DNA from: a virus
Length of the DNA stretch: 59,662 bases
Virus record (IMG/VR): IMGVR_UViG_3300005976_000001
Span: 1-59,662 of that record
Reading direction: 5' to 3' (one strand)
The notes under the pieces: generated by a model
The model's database searches: none
Seen by the model: the letters and a program-made list of their open reading frames with translations, nothing else
What the model was told of the DNA's origin: nothing
Position numbers and translations under genes: made by a program
Shown: positions 43,948-52,529 of the stretch, piece after piece
How positions within the stretch are numbered: position 1 is the stretch's first letter
How the letters are laid out: each line of letters starts with the position of its first letter

Positions 43948-44702
43948 ATAAAACTTTAGACTTTTTCATGATAAAAGATCAGAAAACGCTATTGATCTGA
44001 TTTTTCTATATTTTTTCTTTCAATTTGTTTGACTACTTCGGTTTGCCTCTCTCAATCTACTAAACAAACCCCAATTCCTAGATCGCTAGAATTCTGATTC
44101 TCGTGATCTAGATTTGAAATGCTCTTAGATTGCTGCTCAGGATGAGCTCTAAAAAAATTTGAGGCTATCCAATTTAATTATCGTAACATAGTACATCTTG
44201 ACTAGTGTTCAGTGATATCAAGTACTTAGATGATTGATTGATTATTCTAGAATGAGTGGTCAGATTAGAGATAACTAACCGGAATTATTAGAAAAAAGGA
44301 ATCCATTAAATCGAGGAGACAGGCCGGAAAAAATCGAAGATGCCCCCCGGTATTCGCCTCCATATGTACATACGTTCTAGATTTTCTCGTCAAACACGTA
44401 GTCATCTTATTTGTTTGATTACCCCGGCTAGCCTGGTAGTCTCTCCGGTTAGCCGGGCCGGGCAGTAGTCTCTCCGGTTAGCCGGGCCGGGCAGTAGTCT
44501 CTCCGGTTAGCCGGGCCGAGTAGTAGCCAAGTAGTCTCTACGGCTAGCCGGGTAGTAGGCTAGTAATCATCTTATTTGTTTGGTTGCTCCGGGTCGAAAA
44601 GTAGGCTACTATCCCCAGACGGCAGTGTGGATGCTTATAGGGTAGTAAGTTACCCGAACTTTATTAACATAAAGCTAAGCGGCCAAGCAGCCATACTGCC
44701 CC
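43948..44702. other. Long non-coding control region
   Basis: No credible gene on either strand. It is AT-rich to about 44,330, has TTTGTTTGA at 44024 and 44410 and TTTGTTTGG at 44575, and carries a GC-rich tandem-repeat block at 44437-44555. Because it borders both the early leftward operon and the terminase-side genes it may hold regulatory or packaging sites; neither was shown. Confidence 0.5.
44437..44555. repeat. 29-bp tandem repeats with palindromic core
   Basis: Three head-to-tail copies of about 29 bases start at 44437, 44466 and 44495, each with CTCCGGTTAGCCGG, and a degenerate fourth at 44532. Adjacent perfect palindromes CCGGCTAGCC-type occur at 44424-44433 and CGGCTAGCCG at 44541-44550. 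The block is bracketed by the 15-base direct repeat CATCTTATTTGTTTG (44403 and 44568). Confidence 0.85.
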
Positions 44703-44732
44703 TTGAGCTAATACACCTTCCCGAAGTATAAT
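44703..44732 (+). promoter_or_regulatory. Sigma70-like leaderless promoter of the terminase-side gene
   Basis: TTGAGC (44703-44708) and a perfect TATAAT (44727-44732), 18 bases apart. Six bases lie between TATAAT and ATG 44739, so the predicted start of transcription is the A of the ATG. No ribosome site precedes the ATG. Confidence 0.65.
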
Positions 44733-44738
44733 AAACCT

Positions 44739-45134
44739 ATGTCAATAGAGAGAGGATTCGATGAGCTAGATGAAGAGCTAGATACTGATGAGGACACCGA
44801 GCCACGCGAAGAGGATGACGGTGACTTAGCCGTGTCTATTATGGATAAGGCATCCGGTACTCTACGTAATGTCTCTCCACCTAAAGTAACACTAAAGTAT
44901 GTTGACGGTACGAGCACAGAAGTAGAAGTAGTTGATGCGGATGCTCAGACTTCGTTTCTAGTTCTACACATGCTACACCAGGCATGGTCTCAGGTAGGAA
45001 CTATAAAAGGAGTGTGCGACCTGGCCGGGTCAACCATGAAGACACTAGAGACAAGAAGAAAGTTATTAAATAAACAGTATGGTGCGATACCTTCCGAATC
45101 AGGAAACAGCAAAAAAGTATTCTCTCTCGATTGA
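44739..45134 (+). CDS. Acidic N-terminus small protein, terminase-small candidate
   Basis: 131 residues: an acidic N-terminus (FDELDEELDTDEDTEPREEDDGD), then mixed alpha/beta and a basic helical C-terminus (STMKTLETRRKLLNKQYG). Small terminase subunits are about this size with a DNA-binding part and are often near the large one, but no small-terminase motif was seen. Overlaps the next gene by 56 bases. Promoter TATAAT sits six bases before the start with no ribosome site. Confidence 0.4.
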   Translation: MSIERGFDELDEELDTDEDTEPREEDDGDLAVSIMDKASGTLRNVSPPKVTLKYVDGTSTEVEVVDADAQTSFLVLHMLHQAWSQVGTIKGVCDLAGSTMKTLETRRKLLNKQYGAIPSESGNSKKVFSLD

Positions 45135-45420
45135 GTATGCTTTAAAGAACACTCCTGGATTTAGACCTCTACCACTTGAAGAGTTCATATCTACAGAATC
45201 TATTTCTCTGGCATGCTTTTACTCAGAAGAGGAAGTCTTTGATTGGATAGCAGATGATGATAAGTGCTTTGGACTGCTACTCCAGAATGGAATGTGCCTT
45301 GTCCACCCGGATGGCTTAATTGAAAAGATAAGAGATAAGTTCATGAGAACTATAAAACTGGATATGGAAGCAGTAAAGAAGCATATCACTCCGGCCCGAA
45401 TAACCGTTTCATCCCTTTAA
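45079..45420 (+). CDS. Hypothetical protein convergent with terminase
   Basis: 113 residues; start ATG lies within the upstream gene in another frame and no clear ribosome site is visible. Composition (ACFYSEEEVFDWIADDDKCFGLLLQNGMCLVHPDGL) looks like real protein. Its end overlaps that of the large terminase gene on the opposite strand by 35 bases. Function unknown. Confidence 0.5.
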   Translation: MVRYLPNQETAKKYSLSIEYALKNTPGFRPLPLEEFISTESISLACFYSEEEVFDWIADDDKCFGLLLQNGMCLVHPDGLIEKIRDKFMRTIKLDMEAVKKHITPARITVSSL

Positions 45421-47311
45421 GTAATCCTGATGTTGGTCTAATACTAGATTTAAAGTTAGCTTTCGGTGGGGATGGTTTTTGGTTCCGTGCAATCGTGTTC
45501 ATGTACTCTAAATCTCTTCTTTTGTACGAATGATTTAATTGTTGGAATGCTTGAAACTTCTCGTCTGCAAATGAGTCTACCTGCACAATCTCCTTTCTAT
45601 CTCCCACAGTAAAACCTAGACGCATAATAGCAGCCTGCAATGCCAGTGCTGCGGCATCGGCTTCATCTGGACTGTGCGCCATTGACGGGCTTATAGCAGA
45701 CATCCTACTCCTATAAACACTCTTCGGTTCTAAGACCTTTTTTAGTGTCTTCTCGTTAAGAATCATTAACCTGGAAGTTAATTGGTTAATGGTAGTTGAA
45801 TCTAATCCTCGAATCTGGTCTGTTTCTATATAGGCTCTAAAGTCTGTCCAAAGCTCTGCTGAGTTCTTAATTGTTATATCAAATGATTTCTGTCTTATCT
45901 GACCACCACGGGTAGAGTATATCTTTATCGGCATAAGAGCTGAGTTTGCTTTTAACCGGATTACTTCTGCTAGTGCTCTTCCTTGTCCGTTAGCATCAAC
46001 GCATAGATGGTCTAGTGGTACACCGTAGCTACTTAAAATCTGGTTTACTTGTTCAGCAATTTGAATCTCAATGCTCTTATTATCTACTGCTGATATCGCT
46101 ATCCTAAAGAGTAGTGATTCTCCCATGTAATCAAGAAGAACCTGACCGTTACTAGCATGCCCCATAACTGCTAAGCGCAATATACAAGCATCCCCTCCGG
46201 TAGAAAATGCGGGGTCAAGACCAGCTACTGTTTTAAGTGGATAAGAGCCGGACCACTCAGCACTCCTAATAATACTTAACTCCGATAAGAACTGAGTAGA
46301 TACTACTGTTTCATCGGCACTCTCAGACCGCCAAAAGCCCAAAACAAACCGCCAGAATGAATCAGAGTCTGCTCCCCAGACTTTTTTCTTCTTCTCAATC
46401 TCATCTTCGGTGATTAAGAACTTTCCAAGTAGTTTTCTTTTTTGCGGGTCGGGGTCTGTGATAGCCGGAGAGTTGTAACAAGAAAAGAATAAACAGACTC
46501 CTTTGTCGTGCGTGGTCTCCCATTTAGTATCAACCATTGGGTCAATACTTTTTCTTCCTTCTTTTGGGGTCGATAAAGCACCGTGTGTATCATTCCAGGA
46601 TGAAGAGTTACCGATACACATTAGCTGAAACCACGGAGCAGTCTCTAAGTTAGCCACAGCATTTAGAATTGCTGGCGGCATATCAGTCCCTTCATCTAAG
46701 ACTACCATTAGAGCGTTTTTTGGGTGACGACCAATCCACTCTCTAATTGAAGTCTCATCATCTCCACGTTTTGCAGCTACAGCAAACATACCGTGAATGG
46801 TATCGTTTTTGTGGTGGAGTATTTTAGGAGGCTTTCCGGTATAATGTGTAAACTTTAAATCTAGTTCTGAGGTACGAATTAGCATAGTGATGTACCCCCA
46901 GATACGCCCGGATAGAGACTCCAGAGTCGTACTAGCTACCACACAGGTTCTTCCTCTTTGGTCAGCTAACCAGAACAATAAAGCTATTTTAGCGGCATCG
47001 TATGACTTAGCTGTCGATGCGCCCCCGGCATAACTGATAAACTTCCAGTCATCACAGTGTGCTCTAAATCTATCCTCTGTCCAGCTGTGCCAGACAGTCT
47101 TTGGCCAGAGATAATCGTGCATGGCTTTAAAGTGCTTATAGCGGATACTGGGGTTTCCAGATTCTCGGTAGAGCTTTCCGTGGATAGAAAATGGGTGGCA
47201 GATAGGAAACTTATTGCCATAAACCTCTACACACTCTACAATTTCTCCAGAGCTGGTCTCAATATTCTTTATTTCCCAGCCTTCATTTGCTATGAGTTCT
47301 TTTATGTTCAT
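45386..47311 (-). CDS. Terminase large subunit
   Basis: 641 residues. ATPase part: GGASTAKS at 96-103 (a Walker A variant with Ala where Gly is usual), VVLDEGTDMP (Walker B). Nuclease part: AGLDPAFSTGGD, LCVDANGQGRALAEV and SPDEADAAAL, the RNase H-like metal sites that cut concatemers. Packages DNA through the portal. AAAGG lies about 12 bases before the ATG. It is on the minus strand while portal and capsid genes are on the plus strand, an uncommon arrangement, and starts on the same CATG as the divergent gene at 47310. Confidence 0.9.
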   Translation of the reverse strand: MNIKELIANEGWEIKNIETSSGEIVECVEVYGNKFPICHPFSIHGKLYRESGNPSIRYKHFKAMHDYLWPKTVWHSWTEDRFRAHCDDWKFISYAGGASTAKSYDAAKIALLFWLADQRGRTCVVASTTLESLSGRIWGYITMLIRTSELDLKFTHYTGKPPKILHHKNDTIHGMFAVAAKRGDDETSIREWIGRHPKNALMVVLDEGTDMPPAILNAVANLETAPWFQLMCIGNSSSWNDTHGALSTPKEGRKSIDPMVDTKWETTHDKGVCLFFSCYNSPAITDPDPQKRKLLGKFLITEDEIEKKKKVWGADSDSFWRFVLGFWRSESADETVVSTQFLSELSIIRSAEWSGSYPLKTVAGLDPAFSTGGDACILRLAVMGHASNGQVLLDYMGESLLFRIAISAVDNKSIEIQIAEQVNQILSSYGVPLDHLCVDANGQGRALAEVIRLKANSALMPIKIYSTRGGQIRQKSFDITIKNSAELWTDFRAYIETDQIRGLDSTTINQLTSRLMILNEKTLKKVLEPKSVYRSRMSAISPSMAHSPDEADAAALALQAAIMRLGFTVGDRKEIVQVDSFADEKFQAFQQLNHSYKRRDLEYMNTIARNQKPSPPKANFKSSIRPTSGLLKGMKRLFGPE

Positions 47312-47885
47312 GAAGTTTAAACCTTTTATCGGCCCTAAAGAGTATAAGTTTCAGGACCCGGACTTACCACACAAGGTATATAATTCTGCTACTAAAGAAG
47401 ACCTAATAAGGCAAATAGAATCTTTCCGCACCCAAAATAGACTAGAGCCAATCCTACGATTAAGTGATACAATAGATAACTATCTCTGTAGTTTACCAGA
47501 GAATACCGGTTCGTGTGAAGCAGCAAAGATGATTAATAGAAGTTTTCTAACGTATGTAAAGGGAGGAGTAGCGCTACTAAAGCACATATTCGGTCCGGGC
47601 TCTTTTAATACTCCTCAAGCGGTAGCAGAAAAAAGAGCTTCTATCTGCATTGACTGTAAGTATAATGTGTTTCCGGACAAGAAAGGGTTTGTAAAGTGGT
47701 CAGACCATGTAGCAGAGCAAACTACTAATGGAAGAACTACCACTCTTCATTCTTACTTAGGAAACTGCGAAGTATGTACTTGTGTACTAAAAGCAAAAGT
47801 TTTTTATAGTGGTAGTGATAAGTTCACTAAAGAGCAAACTGAAAAGATGAAGTCTGTCGGTTGTTGGCAGGTAAGTAATAGATAG
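47310..47885 (+). CDS. Cys-rich zinc-binding-like protein next to portal gene
   Basis: 191 residues from ATG 47310 (MKFKPFIGPKEYKF); in-frame ATGs at 47292 and 47304 are possible but lie deeper in the terminase gene and also lack a ribosome site. Residues 110-190 hold SICIDCKYN, LGNCEVCTC and GCWQV, probably a zinc site with CxxC and CxxCxC. Similar small Cys-containing proteins occur next to phage portal genes and have no known role. Divergent from and overlapping the terminase start. Confidence 0.55.
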   Translation: MKFKPFIGPKEYKFQDPDLPHKVYNSATKEDLIRQIESFRTQNRLEPILRLSDTIDNYLCSLPENTGSCEAAKMINRSFLTYVKGGVALLKHIFGPGSFNTPQAVAEKRASICIDCKYNVFPDKKGFVKWSDHVAEQTTNGRTTTLHSYLGNCEVCTCVLKAKVFYSGSDKFTKEQTEKMKSVGCWQVSNR

Positions 47886-47896
47886 AGTAATTGTTT

Positions 47897-50326
47897 ATGA
47901 GCAACGATCTACAGAGCACACATGACGGGTCAGGCAGAGCGCCAATAGTAGCTACTGAGTCCGGGGAGTTAAAAGCTCCTGAAAATATAATGACCAATAT
48001 CTGGACCGTCCGAGCTATTTACTCGCGGTTAAGAACACAGCATTTAGAAAGAATAGAACTATACTCATCAATTAAAGGGATGATTGATGGTAACCCTCCA
48101 TACGACCCAGAAGAGCTAGAGCAAAATGGAATTGACCATATCGCTAACTTTAATGATATGTCATCTAGCTCTACGTTTGAGAGAGCAGCGCTTGCTCACT
48201 GGAACTTACTTAACCAAACTCAAAGTTTTGTAAAGTTCTCACTTCATTTTCCAGGTGAACCAAATGCTCCAAAGTACGCAGAGATAATGTCTCGTAACTT
48301 TGACTATGTAGTAAGAAAGTGGCCACCATTTGAAAAGAGAGTAAATAGACTTGCAGGTCAACTTGTTCAGCTAGGAGTTAGTCCGGTTATCTGGCCAGAC
48401 GAACTAGACTGGAGGTGGAGAGTTGTAGACTTATCAAAACTATTTGTTCCGGACCAAGCGCCAGATGACACCGAGCTCTTAACCTTCTTTGCAATAGAAT
48501 CTACGTTTGATGTGCAATATCTTTTTCAGGTGTACGAGAAGTTTAAAGATAAACCAGAAGATAAAACTCTTTGGAATGTAGAAGAACTAGAGAGACTTCT
48601 TTTACACTTTGCTAATCAGCACTCTAAGGATAGATCGACAAGTTTTGTAGATATGGTCGAGGTGCAAAAGAGCATTCAAAATAATGACATGAACTATGGA
48701 GACTTCTTAACCGATAACATCCGGGTGGTATCATTTATCCAGAAAGAATACAGCGGAAAGTACAGCCACTACATGTTTCATGTCTACTATGATGGTGGGG
48801 ACTTCTTATTTAAAGCAAGTGAGATATTTGAAAAGCTAGAAGACTTTATTGTCTTATTTACTGCTAGTCCAGGCGAGGAGACAATTCATGGTAGTAGAGG
48901 GGTGGGGCACAGAATGTACTCGACCTCTCAAGCTATGATGCAGCTAAACTGCTCAATAATTGATATGGCCCGGATGAGCTCTACTCCATTCTTAAGAGGT
49001 GCTCCAACCCAGGATTCGAGTGCGCTTAGAGTCTTTCCGGGTGTTCCAACCCATATCGGTAATACTGACTTTGTTCAAACAAATTTTGGAGCAAATATTA
49101 GTCAGCTAATTGGTGCATCGGACTTTTTACAATCAAGACTAGAGTTTAATATTGCTAACGCTGGAGACAACCCGGCTATTCCCGATTCAAATGAGCAGGG
49201 GTCATTGGCTCCGAGTCAGGCTAGATCTATGGTGTTTAAAGAGCACGGTATTTTAAAGAACCATATAAAGCATTTTTACAATAAGTTTGATTTAGTAATA
49301 GTTAATATGGTCTCTCGGATGCTTAAGTCCAAAGAAGGGCAACCTGGACATAAATGGGCTAAAGAGTGGAAGAGACGGTGCGTAGCAGATGGAGTACCAG
49401 AGTTTATATTTAATAATTCAAATACTAGGGATATAAATCCACTAACAGGATTACCGTTGTTTCTAGATGTTAAAGCATCAAGAGTCGCAGGCGACGGTTC
49501 AACTGTCGGTCAGATTATGGGATTACAAGAGCTTACCGAGCTCTTAGGTGGAGATATTGGGGGACCAAGAGAGGTTAAAGCGTATAGAAGACAAGCAGTA
49601 TTAGCTACTCTCGGCTCAGAGTACTTAGATGAATATATGCAAGAGTCAAGTGAAGCAGATGAGCGTGCCGGTGGAGCAAGTTTAGCAGCCCTAGAAAACG
49701 CGGTTATGGAAGATGGAAGAGCGCCAGTGTTCTCTCCGGATAACGAGCACAGGAGCCATACGGTAACACATATCGCTCTTGGTTCTGAGATTATAGATAG
49801 ACTACAGCAACAGCAGATGGACCCGGTTCAAGCTGACAAAGTTTTTCATGTGCTTGTTCCGCATATGCAGCAACACTTTCAAGCAGTGCAAGTCAGCCCG
49901 TTTAACGCAAGCTTTGCGGCTCAGGTAGAGCAACCGGTTATGCAGATTGCAAACTACGCACAGCTTAATAGAAAGAATGCTATGGCTATGCTAAAATCAC
50001 AAGAAAAGCAGCAAAGACAAAATGCAGAGCAACAGCAAGAAGCAATGACCGATGCTCAGAGGAAGGATTTCATAGCAGCAAAAGACGAGGAGAGAAAGAA
50101 TTATCAGTTGCAAGCTAAAGAAGAGAGAACAGCAGAAGCGCAAAAAACCAGAGCTGACATAATGCGAGAAAAAGTACATCTGGATGCTCAGAATCAGAAA
50201 AGAAAGGTAGAGCTAGAAGCTAACATTAAACAAAATAAAGCTGCTAACGAGATGAATCTAGCTGAGATACGAGCGAATATTCAAAAGATAAAAGGAGACA
50301 CTCCTTCGCCAGCGGACATAGAATAG
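47897..50326 (+). CDS. Portal protein
   Basis: About 809 residues from ATG 47897; a TTG two codons upstream is less likely. Portal-type alpha/beta body with the YRLRTQ-like N-terminal region and central wing/stem sequence, then a C-terminal 130-residue Gln/Glu/Lys-rich coiled coil (KSQEKQQRQNAEQQQEAMTDAQ onward) that likely extends the barrel. Size and position before the scaffold and major capsid genes support it. Forms the dodecameric vertex and DNA channel. Confidence 0.8.
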   Translation: MSNDLQSTHDGSGRAPIVATESGELKAPENIMTNIWTVRAIYSRLRTQHLERIELYSSIKGMIDGNPPYDPEELEQNGIDHIANFNDMSSSSTFERAALAHWNLLNQTQSFVKFSLHFPGEPNAPKYAEIMSRNFDYVVRKWPPFEKRVNRLAGQLVQLGVSPVIWPDELDWRWRVVDLSKLFVPDQAPDDTELLTFFAIESTFDVQYLFQVYEKFKDKPEDKTLWNVEELERLLLHFANQHSKDRSTSFVDMVEVQKSIQNNDMNYGDFLTDNIRVVSFIQKEYSGKYSHYMFHVYYDGGDFLFKASEIFEKLEDFIVLFTASPGEETIHGSRGVGHRMYSTSQAMMQLNCSIIDMARMSSTPFLRGAPTQDSSALRVFPGVPTHIGNTDFVQTNFGANISQLIGASDFLQSRLEFNIANAGDNPAIPDSNEQGSLAPSQARSMVFKEHGILKNHIKHFYNKFDLVIVNMVSRMLKSKEGQPGHKWAKEWKRRCVADGVPEFIFNNSNTRDINPLTGLPLFLDVKASRVAGDGSTVGQIMGLQELTELLGGDIGGPREVKAYRRQAVLATLGSEYLDEYMQESSEADERAGGASLAALENAVMEDGRAPVFSPDNEHRSHTVTHIALGSEIIDRLQQQQMDPVQADKVFHVLVPHMQQHFQAVQVSPFNASFAAQVEQPVMQIANYAQLNRKNAMAMLKSQEKQQRQNAEQQQEAMTDAQRKDFIAAKDEERKNYQLQAKEERTAEAQKTRADIMREKVHLDAQNQKRKVELEANIKQNKAANEMNLAEIRANIQKIKGDTPSPADIE

Positions 50327-50327
50327 T

Positions 50328-50711
50328 ATGAAGAAAACAGTAGAAGAGTTTAAAGAGGATATGTTAAGCGGTCTTGGTTCTTACCAGGAAGCAGTAGATA
50401 TCTTTATGCGGTTAGGTTTGTACGAGTTTCTTCTTGAACGTGCATTACCGATTAAGTCCCCAGAAGATAGTCCAAACCATGATAGTCTTAGCTTAATTGA
50501 GATTGGGCGTGTTAGAGGGTACAACGAGTGCATTACAGATATGTTTGAGTTTAAAGAAACATACTTGTCTGCTGTGAAGAAGGGAGCACCTATTAGGCCT
50601 ACTTTTGGCGGTATTAGTCATGCGATATCTAGAGGGGATCTTAGCCCGGAAGAAGCAGCTGAGTTGTTAAAGAAAAAGCTAAACGGACAAAAGAGTTCTA
50701 TGTCTAACTAA
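50328..50711 (+). CDS. Hypothetical protein between portal and scaffold
   Basis: 127 residues, starting just after the portal stop. Helical, mostly acidic, with a basic C-terminus (LLKKKLNGQKSSMSN). No family recognised. Position suggests a head-assembly or small structural role. Confidence 0.45.
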   Translation: MKKTVEEFKEDMLSGLGSYQEAVDIFMRLGLYEFLLERALPIKSPEDSPNHDSLSLIEIGRVRGYNECITDMFEFKETYLSAVKKGAPIRPTFGGISHAISRGDLSPEEAAELLKKKLNGQKSSMSN

Positions 50712-50731
50712 CATTAAATAGGGAGGTGATC

Positions 50732-50830
50732 ATGCCAGGAATCTATGCAGGTAAATCAAAGAAAGGCTCTACCGATAAGGTAAAGAGCACTATGAAAAAA
50801 GGAAAGAAAGGTAAAAAGAAAATGAAATAA
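50732..50830 (+). CDS. Tiny lysine-rich peptide (32 aa)
   Basis: A 99-base gene with a near-perfect GGAGGTGAT ribosome site ending one base before the start ATG region. The product MPGIYAGKSKKGS...KKGKKGKKKMK has about 14 Lys in 32 residues. A strong ribosome site on such a short gene, next to the scaffold gene, indicates it is truly translated. It might bind DNA or the capsid interior. No family known. Confidence 0.65.
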   Translation: MPGIYAGKSKKGSTDKVKSTMKKGKKGKKKMK

Positions 50831-50879
50831 ACCTTTCTTTAATGTACTTCTAACCATCACTACACTCTAGGGACTTTTT

Positions 50880-52298
50880 ATGAATAACAATGATAATCAA
50901 ACTAACTCTTCTACTCCAACTAATCAGGCACCGGGTAAACCCCCACTAGCTGACCACCGGGCGCAACTTCCAAGTGGGGTAAAGAACACTAACGTACATG
51001 GGAACCCATTTCAAAATAGTGTAAATAGTATCATGGGTGATGTGCTTACTCCGGATGTTATGTCTGCTGAACCTTCCGGGGAGGGCCAATCTCAAGATAG
51101 TCAGCAGACCCAACAACCACAACAACCACAAAGTAGTGCAGAGCCTAAGCTCTCATTAAACTTTGATGAGATGTTGAATATATCCAGTAGTCCGAGAGTG
51201 GCTCAGACAGATGTAGTTGAGCCGGATATATTTAATAAAGAAGATGAAACAAAAGAACCTCAAAGCAGTGATGACCAGGATGCTCAAGGTTCTGAAGATT
51301 CCGGTGAGGACCAGGAGAAAGACTCAAAAGCTCCAGAAGCTAATTTAAGGAAGCTAGGTAGAAAGTATTCTGAAACAAAGTCAGCACTTGAGCAGAGAGA
51401 TCAAGAGATTCAAACACTTCAAGAGCGTATAGCAAAGTACGATAAAGGAGAGGAAGTCCCACAAGCACTCTCTGATAGGCTATCTAGACTACAGAGGTAT
51501 GAGCAGTTAGTAGATTTAAAGTCGTCTGAAGAGTTTCATGAGACAAAGATAAAGCCACTAGAAGAGCTAAAAGAGGGGCTAACCGGGTACTTAGAAGACT
51601 ACGGAATGAGCGAAGATGAAGCTGATAAGCTTCTTTCTTTTGAGAATCAGGCAGAATTAAACAGATATCTGAGCTCGAAGTTTGATGCTACTGGGGCATT
51701 AGAGGTCAAGGTAAAGCTAGCTAAAATTAGAAAGCTTCAAAGAGAGATAGAGCAAGCTGAACAAGAGCCGGGTCAAGCATTAGAGAGAATGATTGCAGAT
51801 ACCCGCAACCAGAGAGAGGCTCGAAAGCAGCAGTCAAGAGAGAAGATTAAAACTGTAGCTGAGGGTTCTCTTAGAAAAGCTCTGTCAAAAATTAAAGAAG
51901 ACGGTAAGTTTCAAGAGCTAATCTTTAGGGAAGGAGACGAGGAGTTTAACAATAAGTGGGTAAAGCCTCACATCGAGAAAGCTTCTAAAGATTACGCTCA
52001 GATTATAGGAAAGCTTGTAGAGCTAGGGGTTGATGATATGCCAGAAGACTTAGCGTATGCTTTAAGTATGCAGTCTTTACTGACAGCTATCTCAGCTACA
52101 TCAACTGAATCAAGAGAGGCTGCTCTAAAGTATGCGAACAATTTATCTTCCAATGTAGAGCGTGATGCAGCTTATTATAGGCCACACATCGGAGGGTCTG
52201 GCACCGGGTTTAGTTCTCCGGCTGCTCCAAAAGGTAGAGATCAAACTCTACATGAAGGATTGGATGGGATCTTAAGCGATGTCTTTAAGGGCCGCTAG
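50880..52298 (+). CDS. Capsid scaffolding protein
   Basis: 472 residues, acidic, with a Pro/Gln-rich unstructured N-terminus (SQQTQQPQQPQS) and a long helical, coiled-coil centre (KYSETKSALEQRDQEIQTLQERI onward). Typical composition and position of a scaffold, immediately before the major capsid gene. No protease motif is visible. AGGGAC lies before the start. Confidence 0.75.
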   Translation: MNNNDNQTNSSTPTNQAPGKPPLADHRAQLPSGVKNTNVHGNPFQNSVNSIMGDVLTPDVMSAEPSGEGQSQDSQQTQQPQQPQSSAEPKLSLNFDEMLNISSSPRVAQTDVVEPDIFNKEDETKEPQSSDDQDAQGSEDSGEDQEKDSKAPEANLRKLGRKYSETKSALEQRDQEIQTLQERIAKYDKGEEVPQALSDRLSRLQRYEQLVDLKSSEEFHETKIKPLEELKEGLTGYLEDYGMSEDEADKLLSFENQAELNRYLSSKFDATGALEVKVKLAKIRKLQREIEQAEQEPGQALERMIADTRNQREARKQQSREKIKTVAEGSLRKALSKIKEDGKFQELIFREGDEEFNNKWVKPHIEKASKDYAQIIGKLVELGVDDMPEDLAYALSMQSLLTAISATSTESREAALKYANNLSSNVERDAAYYRPHIGGSGTGFSSPAAPKGRDQTLHEGLDGILSDVFKGR

Positions 52299-52310
52299 GA
52301 AATAAGGCTA

Positions 52311-52339
52311 TTGCATCAACTTTCTTTTTATAAGATAAT
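52311..52339 (+). promoter_or_regulatory. Sigma70-like promoter of the capsid gene
   Basis: TTGCAT (52311-52316) and GATAAT (52334-52339), 17 bases apart, start near 52346. The leader to ATG 52530 is about 185 bases. Confidence 0.55.
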
Positions 52340-52345
52340 TACTAG

Positions 52346-52529
52346 TGCGAGGGCGGTCTTGCGTTAAGAAGCCATGTCTCCTGGTCACATGTAAACTACC
52401 GGGCATAAGCGTTAGAGTAATCTGACTACGGTAGCTCCGTTATAGCTGCTTAGAGAAATATAAATAAATTGGTAGTAGCTTTAGCTACTAACAGTTGACG
52501 TGTAATTTTTCTATCATGCGAGGAGTGTC
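52346..52529 (+). other. Structured capsid mRNA leader
   Basis: No open frame. CTACCG (52396-52401) can pair with CGGTAG (52429-52434), and TAGTAGC-TTTA-GCTACTA forms a 7-bp hairpin at 52473-52490, about 40 bases before the strong GAGGAG site. May stabilise or control the most abundant late mRNA. Function inferred. Confidence 0.45.

Noticed and set aside
44029-44057. Rightward promoter at the TTGACT of 44029-44034
   Set aside because: No acceptable -10 box lies 16-19 bases downstream.
44437-44555. CRISPR-like array
   Set aside because: The 29-bp units are directly adjacent with no spacers and no cas genes; they are plain tandem repeats.
52346-52529. tRNA or tmRNA-like gene in the capsid leader
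   Set aside because: No cloverleaf arms or T-loop could be found; only simple hairpins are present.
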